DNA of 64,000 bases from Agrocybe praecox (Eukaryota; Basidiomycota; Agaricomycetes; Agaricales; Agrocybaceae). Position numbers and translations under genes: made by a program. This document shows, in pieces, positions 1-9,764 of the stretch; position 1 is the first letter of the stretch, and each line of letters starts with the position of its first letter. The notes beneath the pieces were generated by a model. The model did no database searches. It saw nothing but the letters and a program-made list of their open reading frames with translations, and was not told the origin of the DNA. Location: positions 1,054,001-1,118,000 of the forward strand of contig OZ024851.1 in assembly GCA_964017145.1 (NCBI GenBank), given 5' to 3'.

Positions 1-2044
1 TTGCCCTTGCCCTTGTCTTTCGAAGGAACCGATTCGGTATCTTCATCAACCTTCGTAACTTCCGATTCACCATCCTTGACTCGGAGACTCTCAGTGGAGA
101 TCCTGATTGTCGGTATCGCAGCGTGGGGCTCAAGTTCGTTGCCATTGACATCTTCGTTATCTCTGCCAGTCAACTTAGGCGATGGAGGCGATACCAGGGC
201 TCTAGTTGAGGCCTTATCATCCATAGATGGTCTTACAACGCTACCATCTTCATAAATTACGGCACTTCCCACATCACTGGAAGCGCTATTAGGGGACATG
301 GCTGACCCTAGGGCTTGTTGCATATCGCCTTGAGCCTTTTGCATGCGGTATTCCTCTTCCATGACGAAGACAGAGCTCCGTGTCTTGAGCAACTCATCCC
401 ACCCAATGTGAGACACAAGACGGGTCAGCAGGGCATACGCTCTTGCCCATGTTCCTCGTAGACCAGGAGCGGGAAGACGTTGGAGGGCAGCTTCGGCCTA
501 TTTAAATCAGTATACTCATAAACACAATGTGATTATCAAATGCAATTACCTCGTCATCATCTGTTTTATTTCGCTCCGGTAATATATCACCAATAGGCCG
601 ATGGAACGGTAAATGGACCTTCAATGCAGGAAGAGCTCGATGGGCATCGCGCCCGTTGAAGGTAAACATCGGACATGAGTTGAGGGTCAATAACGCCTGT
701 GATACGTAAGCAGGGCGGCATATTCTGGCATTGTCCAGAACTCACAGAATCGTATTGTCCGAGGTCAATATAGATATCAGCCAACTTCTCCCAGGTGACA
801 AACTCGCTCGGGGCACAATTCACAGCTTGTCTCGCGAGTTTCAGAGCCCATTCTTGTTTTCCCTTCGAGCGAAGGAAATCACATTGAGCGTGAAGCAGGG
901 TGTATGATTGCGGTGTCTGTCGCATTGCAGCTGCCATGATCTGCACAGCTTTTACTTCCTCATCTGAAATGGTTACATTGAAGAATATGCTCTCAACGGA
1001 GGTTATGGTTACTCACTCATTCCCAGATAACTCCGCGCAAGCAGAGATGCAACCTCCGGTTCTCTGACGGACAGTTTCTCAAACAAGTTCGCAACCGGTT
1101 GATATCTCCCACTTTCACCAAAATACTTCATGATGCCAGCGGTAAGGTGATTGGAGACGTTTGTTGCGACCTGAATCTCTGGGTCCGATCCCACTTGCCA
1201 GCCTTTCGAAAATAACGCTTCCGCAGCTTGCAGAAAGCGCAGTTCACCTTCGCGGGAAACAATTGGGTCAAGTTTACGGTATGCGTCCAAGAAGTATGTC
1301 GGATCGTCTGAGTATAAGATGGCACGAAGAATGGCCGACACGTATGTTTCTTGCCATATTTCTGCGGTAGCTTCATGTCTAGTCTTTATTAATATCGGGT
1401 ACCATTGATGCGTTTGTTTACACACCTTTCACCGCGTAAATCGATGACATAGGCAGCCACTCCTCCTGGAATCTTAACTTCTATGCGAATGTCCACCCGG
1501 GAGAACGCGTTGAAGCAACTGAAATAAGAGGTTACAAGCGAGCCTCTGAAATATACATAAAGACATACCAGTAAGAACCATTTTTGACCTTCCACTGAGG
1601 CGTCTTTGAGAACCAAGCTGAGCTGTCTTCTATGGCATACGTCAACGAGTTGATATATGCTGCTAACGAAGCAGATGACGATGCATCGACGCCGGAGATG
1701 TAGTGATATGAACCGAACTAGGAATATCATCAGCCTTTTCAGAACGCCACCTTGAGCCAGTGACTTACATCGCGTTGACCAGCTCGACCAGTACTTTTGA
1801 CAACATAACAAAGATCTGGGGGTCCAAGCTCTCGGAAGGACGCTACGATAACGCGTCAGTCATGATCGGAACTGGAAACACTTCCGGACACGTACATAAC
1901 GATTCTGTGCGAGCAGTGAGCGCTTCTCCTAGTTCAACCTACGTTCGTAGAATTTGTAAGGGTCACATATGAGAAAAGAAAGGAAATAACCTCGAATATC
2001 TCTGGGATATCCTTGAAAGAGGCTTCAGTGAGCCCATTGACCAT
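1..2044 (-). CDS. ChAPs family protein (Bch1/Bud7-like), 3' end off the window
   Basis: The spliced minus-strand reading resembles the Chs5-Arf1-binding proteins (yeast Bch1, Bud7, Bch2, Chs6). With Chs5 they form the exomer coat that carries selected cargo, such as chitin synthase III, from the trans-Golgi to the plasma membrane. Recognisable pieces in order are RELGPPDLCYVVKSTGRAGQ near the start (about 1840-1750), a segment with DAYRKLDPIVSREGELRFL (about 1290), the TPR-like MRQTPQSYTLLHAQCDFLRS (about 920) and GWDELLKTRSSVFVMEEEYR (about 400). I chose the ATG at 2044, giving MVNGLTEASFKDIPEIFE. At least six short introns interrupt the gene. Its last visible part is a Ser/Asp/Lys-rich tail that is still open at base 1, so the true stop lies outside. 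No disruption is seen. The next gene (OPRT, same strand) is 2.4 kb away. Family assignment is firm; which paralogue is not. Confidence 0.88.
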
Positions 2045-3185
2045 GATGGGGAAAGGTGAGAAGACGTATGAGGCGGTGTTTGGTAGAGCCAGCGTTGACA
2101 TATACGGTTAAACAATGCGGGGGCCCATGCCAAACAACGCCTGACGCGTCGCGCAGAGTCGCAAGCGCACCGCGTCTTTGCATCAAACTTGCATCAAACG
2201 TTAAAATTACACAGTACTTACTCAGAAGTCAGACGGTGGAAATAAAAGTTAAAGAAACAATATCTCAAAGTACGAAAAACTAAACTGAACCAGTGGTTCT
2301 CTAAATTCTGAAATTTCTTAGGAGTTTAGACGTGCGGGTGAGGCGGCCAGTGCTGATGCATGGCGAATACGAGACCTTAAAAAGTTCGGCACCCTTGATC
2401 CGATAGAAAATATTATAGCATCTTGTTATCTTATCTATAAATTACCCAAATATGTCAATCATGTTCGATTGGCGCCCTAACGTCAACTCATGCATTCCAA
2501 CACTCATCGAATGGCCTTGTACGGCTCCTCAACCTCTTATCCTTCCTTGGTATTGATGATAGCGTCCGATGTTACTGATAGCGCTCGGCACCTATCGATG
2601 TTTCATTCACACAAAATCATCACCGCTTCGTTTCCGTTTCGAGCTCCATGGTTTGCTTTCAATACCTGTCCTCTGTTCTGCTCGCTCACGTTGACTTGAT
2701 ATTTTCATTTAAATACTGCATGATTATTACCATATTCATACTTATTCATGTTCCTCCCTGTTTCTCTCTCCGTCGCCAACTTTAATACATCCCACCCACG
2801 CATCGTTTCTCTTACGCAGCGCTCTCGAATTTCTATCAAGATACGGCCGCCTTCTGTACGCATAGAACTCTGTACTTAGCGTTCTTTTTTGTTGTCTTCT
2901 ATCTACATTGAGAAATATGAATGAAGAAATACGAAATCAGTATGTTCCGCTGACAGCTTGTGTTCAGTGCTTAGTTAAGACCAGGGGAAATTACTATGTT
3001 AGCACATCGGCTCGATGACATTTCAGTTTAAATTATATTGCTATCTTTGCGCATGTACAGTATACATAAACTGAGTCGACTTGTGTTCTTAAAATGTCTG
3101 AATTTCGTCGTACATGACCAATAAATTGAACGCAAACGGAACGGCCCCTCAAGAAATGATACATTTTGTGCATTACTACTCGTCC

Positions 3186-3660
3186 TCCCAGCGACGGACA
3201 ATGTCCTCAAGGTCCCCCAATGTGTCTTTCAGCTTCATATTCGCCCATTATGCCTTGCTAGGCGGTTTCTTGGCGAGTCGGATCGTCGGGGCCTGATCTT
3301 CGAAGATGTGAAGACCGGTGGCATACTGGCCACTGGAGGAAAACAGCCGTGCTGTGAGATGCTCCATCTTGCAGCGAAGCGACTTGTTCCAGCCAGAGTT
3401 TGACGAAAAGGCGCTCAAAAAAAGCGTCTCGAAAAAGAGGGTACGAAAGAAGACGGACCTGGGCCTGATCACCAGCGCTTTAGGGTTGCGTATAAAATTC
3501 CCGAGTAGGCATATAATAGGGTAAATTACAGATCCGCAATTGTCCGTTAGGCAAAAACCTCAATTTTATACGCAACCCTACAGCGCTTGGTACGCTCGAC
3601 TATCCTAAAAGCCAACGTGACCGGTTCGGGATGTTTATAACCGGAAAAAACCAATCATCA
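3186..3660 (-). pseudogene. decayed protein-coding remnant, family unknown
   Basis: On the minus strand a reading with protein-like composition runs from about 3590 to 3186, containing QYATGLHIFEDQAPTIRLAK and, after one in-frame TAA at about 3249, LGDLEDIVRRWEDE followed by a stop. Upstream of the inserted MITE a different frame reads VTLAFRIVERTKRW. The pieces look like the C-terminal part of one protein broken by a stop codon, a frame change and the 100-bp insertion at 3481-3580. I do not recognise the family. It could also be chance, so confidence is low. Confidence 0.3.
3473..3588. mobile_element. 100-bp hAT-like MITE with 8-bp target duplication
   Basis: Bases 3481-3499 (TAGGGTTGCGTATAAAATT) are the exact reverse complement of 3562-3580, giving a perfect 19-bp terminal inverted repeat around a 62-bp core with no ORF. 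Immediately outside, 3473-3480 and 3581-3588 are identical 8-bp direct repeats (CAGCGCTT). Perfect TIRs plus a perfect 8-bp target-site duplication indicate a non-autonomous DNA transposon that moved recently. 8-bp duplications and TIRs beginning TAGGG are typical of the hAT superfamily (plant Ac begins TAGGGATG). It sits inside the decayed ORF at 3186-3660. No transposase is in the window, so the autonomous partner is elsewhere or lost. Confidence 0.85.
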
Positions 3661-4431
3661 GCAAATAAAACCGGGTAATGAACAATGCTATTTCCCACAT
3701 TTCTTTCACCAGGTTAAACGATACCTTATTACATAAGGTCTCGTAATTTTCAAGTCATCCTAATTTTTGCCTAATTTAGTTTTTTGTCCCTTGCGTGACA
3801 ATCGTGTGCTGCTGCGCGTCGCGTAACATCGCGCCTATTCTTGGCGCCTACCATTGTTTCCTCGATGAGGAAATGTTTGTTCACGCCATCCACTGGAGGT
3901 TTTTCCCTGTTTCCTTGTCTTTTCTTCCCGCGCGGGATCCCGCTGTCCAATACACATGCTTGTAAGTTGTTCCAAACCTGGCTGTTCATCGACGGTTGTT
4001 GGTTCTTGTCTGCCGCGCCATCAAGTGCAACGCGCCAGGACCATTTTCACATTGGCTGGTTTGGAGAAAGGACTCATGAGTCATCAGGCTCACGGAACTT
4101 GAGAAGATGAGTGAGACAGTGCATAACGGACCTGTACCCAGAAGCATGCAAGGGGTGTTACAAAAACCATGCACAGCGCCTCTTATTCCATCTTTCAGCC
4201 CAAGGCGCAAAATTTCAGAAGTCTCATCTTCACCACTCAAAAGAGCCGGTGCAACGGTCAGAGACACTGCCAGTATTTCTTTACTTCTTTGGTTTACTTT
4301 CTGGTTTACTTCGTAAGTTTAGATATTATGATCTACACCAAACATTCACTGTCTGAAATCAATAGTTATAACATACAATATATAAAGACCCAAAGAAGAG
4401 TTGTATATAGGACAAACGTGCAAGAAAAAAC

Positions 4432-5164
4432 CTAATCCTTCAAACCATAAGTCTCCCTGTACTCCTTCATCTTCTCGAGGTCGTCCGAAAAACCATTTTG
4501 TTCGAGCCATACCATCAAGTCTTTCATCTTCAGGATGGAGTGAACTCTTCCCTTTCCTACAAGCCCTTCGATTTCCTGCACGGTGCTACTGACCCCATCG
4601 TATCCAACTTCTTCTCTATCGAGAGCTTGGATAACACCGACGACTTCTCCTCCGTTCTCGGTCACAGTGGCGATAGCACCTCTGACGGCTTTCCCAGAAG
4701 TCATCACGTCGTCGAGAATGACGACGCGTTTACCCTTGACGGGAACACCGACCATTTTTCCTCCCTCTCCATGATCCTTGACCTCTTTTCTATCGTATGC
4801 AAAGCCAACATCGATCTTGTGCTGGTTGTACAGAACTAGGGCAGTTGTTGATGCAAAAGGAATTCCCTTGTACGCAGGGCCAAAAAGTACGTCAAACGCA
4901 GGCATTGTTCCGTTCTCCAGAGCATTGGCAACGGTTGTGGCATATGCCGTCGCGACAGTGGAGAGAATAGGCCCAGTGCAAAGCAGGCCGGCGTTGTAGA
5001 AATATGGGGAGATTCTGATGGATTCGAGGTCACCGGTAATGACATCTACAGGTCACTTATTAGACGCACCGCCCAGATTTCAGGGTGAAAGTCCCATATT
5101 TCAGAGCATCCACATCCATAGCATGTTGGATGAAGTCTATTTTGTATGATTCGAGATTAGCCAT
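4432..5164 (-). CDS. ura5: orotate phosphoribosyltransferase (OPRTase)
   Basis: Exons complement(5070-5164, 4432-5014), one 55-nt intron, 225 aa. The enzyme joins orotate to PRPP to give OMP, the fifth step of de novo pyrimidine synthesis, in the cytosol. The start MANLESYKIDFIQHAMDVDA and FTLKSGR-ISPYFYNAGLL are typical of the fungal enzyme. The intron splits the Arg codon of the conserved KSGR-SPYF motif. FGPAYKGIP and the PRPP-binding loop VVILDDVMTSGKAVR (about residues 123-137) are intact, and the length matches the dimeric fungal OPRTases of about 225 residues. It is transcribed divergently from the K+ channel gene, with 285 bp between the two start codons. I see no disruption. URA5 is the usual name in fungi. 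Confidence 0.96.
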
Positions 5165-5449
5165 GGTGGTAGGAAACAGAAAAGAGATCTAGAAAAATTA
5201 TCTTATCTATGGCTTATCTGCTGAAATCATAAGTCCGGCATCCCGGCATTTCAAACCCGCCTTGGCTCCTACTCTTGGCAATACAATCCTTGGACCAGAA
5301 CCATATGCGACCTAGACACAAAAGAACTCGATGACAGAAGGCTGTAAAAGTCTCGCAATAGCCTCCTAATAATGAAAGACTCTACATCTCCATCAGCTAA
5401 AGTTCCATTTTAGCACTCAAGGCTGACCGTCACCTACGAACAACTCGAC
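5165..5449. promoter_or_regulatory. shared promoter region, ura5 (-) and K+ channel (+)
   Basis: The 285 bp between the two divergent ATGs must contain both promoters and 5' UTRs. There is no clear TATA box; a short AT-rich stretch lies near 5188-5210. This is inferred from gene layout, not from a recognised element. Confidence 0.5.
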
Positions 5450-8400
5450 ATGCTAGTCCTTCCGGAAGCTGTTGGCGACTTATTTCACTTCGGAACAGCT
5501 CACCAAGAGCACAGGGACATAGAAAGCGCTGGGGAAACAAGCGCTGGCTCGTCGTTTACCAGGTTTCATCATACTGGAGGACCGGGACATGTATTTCATC
5601 ACCATCACCACCATCATGGGCACCGACACACAAATTTTCTCCACCCCAATACCTCGTTAAAACCCGCTACTGGACATGGGATTGCAGACGAAGTACACAC
5701 GTACCGTTTGCTACCCATTTTCTCGGGCATCATGATTCCCTTTTCACTTATGCTTTCCATACCCAGCCTTACCGGACATTGGTACATCCGGACGGGTGAC
5801 CATAATAAACTTGTAGCAAGTCGTCCAAATCCTCCTTTACTTGACGTCGCTATGGGGTTTAGCATGGCATGTGGCGTTCTGGCTAGTGCCTGTCTTATCG
5901 TCCGTTTTGCTGAACGAAAAGTGAAGTTAATGACGATTTTTTGCATCATATTTCTCACCCTCCATGGTTAGTTTCTATCTGTCATGTCTAAAATGATCCG
6001 CTAACTGTGCGAACAGATCTTATAAATATACCTGCAGTAATAATATTTGGGATACAGCATCGTTTCGACGATGGATTCACATTTGGGCAATCCTTTTGGT
6101 TCACTCTTTGCTCCACAATGGCTTCAACTGCAACCAACATCACGCTGCTGACAGACTTTTTTAAGACAAAGAACTTTAGCCACTCGGGTAGAGTATTCCT
6201 CACTCTATTTTACGAACTTCCGAGCTCACCACCACTACTCTATCCAGGTAGCGGGCTTACGCAGAAGCAGCGTTCTCTGGTCATTATCATCATCGTTCTT
6301 CTATGTTATGTATCTCTGGGCTCGCTCATCTTGGCGATGATGCTTCAAGTGACCTTCCTCGATGCGCTCTATCTTTCGGTTGTATCCATTGAAAGTATAG
6401 GTAGGCTCGCAATCGCGCATTCTCCATATCTTCAATACGTGTTAATTCGCCAATGCCAGGTTTTGGGGATCTCCATCCACCAACAGCTGGCGCGCGCGCA
6501 TTCATGTGCTTCTACATTTGTGGAGGCATTCTCAATCTAGCCGTGGCCGTGGCCCTATCCCGAGATGCTCTCCTAGAATCTGCAGCTGTTGGTTTCAGAC
6601 GAAGACTACAAGCAGCCGAAACGCGTCAACGCGAAAGACATATTCGTACTCGGTGGAGAGCAGCTGTCCGGTGGCGAGTTCTCGCTAAAGGTCACCCGAT
6701 GTGGGTCGACGACCGAGACGAAGAACGTCTGCAGCGTGTTGGTCTGAAAATACACCACCACTGGTATTCTCGAATCCGTTCGATCTGGCGCAGACTCTGG
6801 GACGAGGTATGGAGAGAGTGGGAAGATCCCGCTTGGAGATACGTCTATGGAAAAAGACATAAAAGGTTGAATCTAGAAGTCCTCACTCTAGCAGAGCTCG
6901 AAACAGCTGCTTTGGAAGCCGGTGCACCATTGTCGGAATTAGTCCCAAAGGGCATAAAATTGCGGCCTCAAAAAACCAACAACGCTGATGATTCTGAGCG
7001 TACGACTTCTCCTAACTCCCAATTTCCGACGTTCGAAACCAAGAGTAGCACCGTGTCGTCGCATTCATTGACGAATGTTCGCATGGGAGGCATGGTCTCT
7101 CTCATAGGGAGATTCGCCTTTGCGGTTACTCATGGGGTACACGATAGCCATCATCACCATCATCACAGCGCTGCCAGTTGCCATCTCGAGGAGGAAGATG
7201 AGGAAGATGAATCCAGCACCGTTAGGCGTGGTCATTTGCCCTTCATAAGAGGCATACCCGCATTGAATCCTGCACCCGAGAGTGATGTTTCACTCGCCGA
7301 ATCTCTGCAAAGAGAACGGCGCAATGCTTTCCGAGCAAGACTTACTGTTGCCTTGACCCTTTTCATTGTCTTCTGGGTGGTACGATTTATTCGCATTACC
7401 TGTAGGTATTTTTGATTAAACATATTTCAGGTCGGGTCCGCCATTTTTATGCAGACTGAAGGTTGGACATTTGGATCGGCAGTATACTTTTGTATGTATT
7501 CGATATACCATTCTCAAGCCTTGCTCATTGATCAAAAATAGGTTTTATATCTTTTACCACTGTTGGATATGGTGGGCTTCTTTGTCAAATGCGCTAACCT
7601 TTTTTCTGACCTTTTTTGTTGCAGGAGATCTTTCCCCACAGACACCTGCTGGTCGTTCAATATTCGTCGTATGGGCACTCATGGGAGTGGGGACAATGAC
7701 TATCTTGATATCTAGTGAGTTTCACCTCGTGTTTTTCTTCAGCTGTCTTGACACCCCGATGTTGTCCAGTTCTTGCTGAAGCTTATTCAAATCAATATAA
7801 GAGTGTGATCAATTCCGGCGGCCTCAGAGCAGCAGGCCCTTTCGAGCATAAAGCAGAACCGGAAACAAACCTGGAAGGAAGGTCTCTTAGTCTTCATAGC
7901 GTCGCTAGATCGGCAGAGAACGAGAAGAGCCCCTTCACGTCAGATATCCTATTTTCAGCTGAAGGTTCTTCCTCGCCCTCGAGTTCAACTTTGGCAAGTT
8001 CATCTTACACGTCTTCGCGATACGGTGGTGGTCGGAAGCCAAGCATGCCATCTATCCCAGAAATGGACCATAGCCTTACTGGTCACAGTCTTTCTCGAAG
8101 ACGCGGCCTTTCCACGGATAAGGACAAAATTACGAACCTTTCACGCCAGGTTCTAAATCATGTCGATACGTTGCGTTTACTTTTGGACACTGCTAGCATT
8201 GCGGCTTTGCGGGAAGGAAATCTCAGTGGTCGAGATGCCGGTAGTATGGTACGTTTGTTTCATGATCGTATCCCTTCCGGTGCTGATGACTTGATTTTGA
8301 TTTGTTCTCCAGGAAGGAGTTTTAGCTCAAATGGATAGTAAGTTTTCGGTCCCGTTAACTCTTCGGCTCATCGTCTTACCTGTACCTTTTTTTTAGAATC

Positions 8401-8455
8401 AGTGCAAGATATTACTAATGTCGTGAACGAATCTCTGAAACATGATAGTCCATGA
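5450..8455 (+). CDS. TOK-type outwardly rectifying K+ channel
   Basis: Ten exons: 5450-5966, 6017-6187, 6248-6400, 6460-7379, 7431-7491, 7542-7571, 7625-7714, 7770-8248, 8313-8337, 8397-8455; 834 aa. The family (yeast TOK1/YKC1) has eight membrane spans and two pore loops and releases K+ on depolarisation at the plasma membrane. Both selectivity filters appear only after splicing: pore 1 SIESIGFGDLHP, split by the intron at 6401-6459, and pore 2 FTTVGYGDLSPQTP, split at 7572-7624. Hydrophobic spans precede pore 1 (LLPIFSGIMIPFSLM, LVIIIIVLLCYVSLG) and flank pore 2 (FIVFWVVGSAIF, FVVWALMGVGTMTILIS). An Arg/Trp-rich cytosolic loop of about 250 residues separates the pores. His runs lie in the N-terminal tail (from 5596) and in the loop (from 7150). 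The C-terminal tail is Ser-rich. The 60-nt intron at 6188-6247 has no stop and could be retained as 20 extra residues. Confidence 0.92.
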
Positions 8456-8760
8456 ATACCAACTTTTCCTTTCCTACCGAAGCCGACTCACGAGATATGA
8501 GTCAACAGTCTTCAGGAAAGAAGTTTATAACGGATGTGCCTACTACGTTCGATCCGAAGTAAACTTTGTTAAGTATCTTACAAGGCTTCTTAAGTCAGTT
8601 ACCCAAGGTTAAGAGTCATTTCTTGTGCATCTAATTAGAAATCATCAATGAACGTACAGTTTGTGTCCCGAGTCGGGTATTCTGCAACCGACTATTATCG
8701 TTCTAACCGCTCGTTAAAATAAGGACTTCCCACCCCCTGGTATTTGCCCCAGAGATCCAA

Positions 8761-9764
8761 ATGTCGTCAGAACTGCCCCCATTCAGACCCACGAAAGAGT
8801 TCGAGTATACAACATCGCCAAATCCAGAGTGGACTATTGGACAAGGCATCGAGGTGACACCTGAAGGCAGAGAATGGGCTGAAGGAGAGAAGTCAGGCTG
8901 GAGGATTGTAGATGCGTCCAAGGAGGATCCTAGGTTGGTTATCCTATGCGCTGGATCATCATCTTACTTGACTAAAGTTACCAGGAAACTGTATTCTCTC
9001 CTGTTAACTGGAATCGTTCCTCGTCCCATCGCATTTGTTTCTACCATATCCCCAGAGGGGGTCGAGAACATTGCGCCTTACAGGTACCTACTATTTTTTA
9101 ACCTCATGGCATGAAGCTGACAAGCTGGTAGCTGGTTTAATCAAGTAGGCCGTTAAAAACAGTTTCCGGTTCTCTAAAAATACTAACCTTTTCGCAAGGT
9201 CACCCCCAATCCGCCTGTTATTTCATTCTCCTGCTTGCAAGGCTCTCAAGCTGCGAAAGACACGACGCGTAATATTCGTTCCGGAACAGGGTTCACTGTT
9301 AATATTATCAGCGACCCTTGGATCGACCAAGCAAATATTTGCGCAACAGAGGCACCGGCCGAGACCAGTGAATGGCCGCTCAGTGGGCTCACGAAGGCGG
9401 ACAGTATCCACGTTAAAGCTGCTCGAGTGAAAGAAAGTGCTTTTTCTATGGAATGCGAGGTATCTATTATTCGTTCGATAATCATTCAATATCCCTCAAT
9501 ATCTCTTGCTAGCTCTTTCAAGCCATTGACATCCATGACCAAACGGCCGAGTCCCAAGTGAACGCCACACTTATCCTTGGGCTCATCAAATACATACACG
9601 TTCGCAACGACGTCATAAATGAGCGTGGGACAGTCGATCCTGGTAAACTTAAACCGGTGGCCAGGATGGGCGGAATGGCGTATGCGAAAGTGTCTGAAGG
9701 CTATGTTTTGCCTAGACGCCCATGGGGAGAAGTCAAGCAGCAGATCGCACAGTCGGATTCTTGA
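8761..9764 (+). CDS. flavin reductase-like (FMN-binding split barrel) protein, copy 1
   Basis: Exons 8761-8933, 8985-9083, 9132-9144, 9199-9459, 9513-9764; 265 aa. The reading resembles the flavin-reductase-like/DIM6 (COG1853) group of FMN-binding split-barrel proteins. Typical are LLLTGIVPRPIAFVSTISPE and GVENIAPYSWFNQVTPNPPV, then SGTGFTVNIISDPW and the C-terminal ARMGGMAYAKVSEGY. Such proteins bind FMN and reduce flavins or small aromatic or quinone substrates with NAD(P)H; the substrate is unknown here. There is no signal peptide or membrane span, so a cytosolic location is likely. The SWFNQ segment depends on a 13-nt exon (9132-9144). Without it the frame breaks. A paralogue with the same core exon pattern lies at 23901-25017 on the other strand. 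It starts 305 bp after the K+ channel stop. Confidence 0.88.

Larger units (their letters stand above)
2045..4431. other. gene-poor interval with decayed ORF and MITE
   Basis: No intact gene is visible in these 2.4 kb. Short open frames occur on both strands without family signatures or convincing splice sites. The stretch contains the decayed minus-strand ORF at 3186-3660 and the small inverted-repeat element at 3481-3580, described separately. The part next to 2045 presumably holds the promoter of the ChAPs gene. The part next to 4431 holds the 3' end of the OPRT transcript. Confidence 0.6.
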
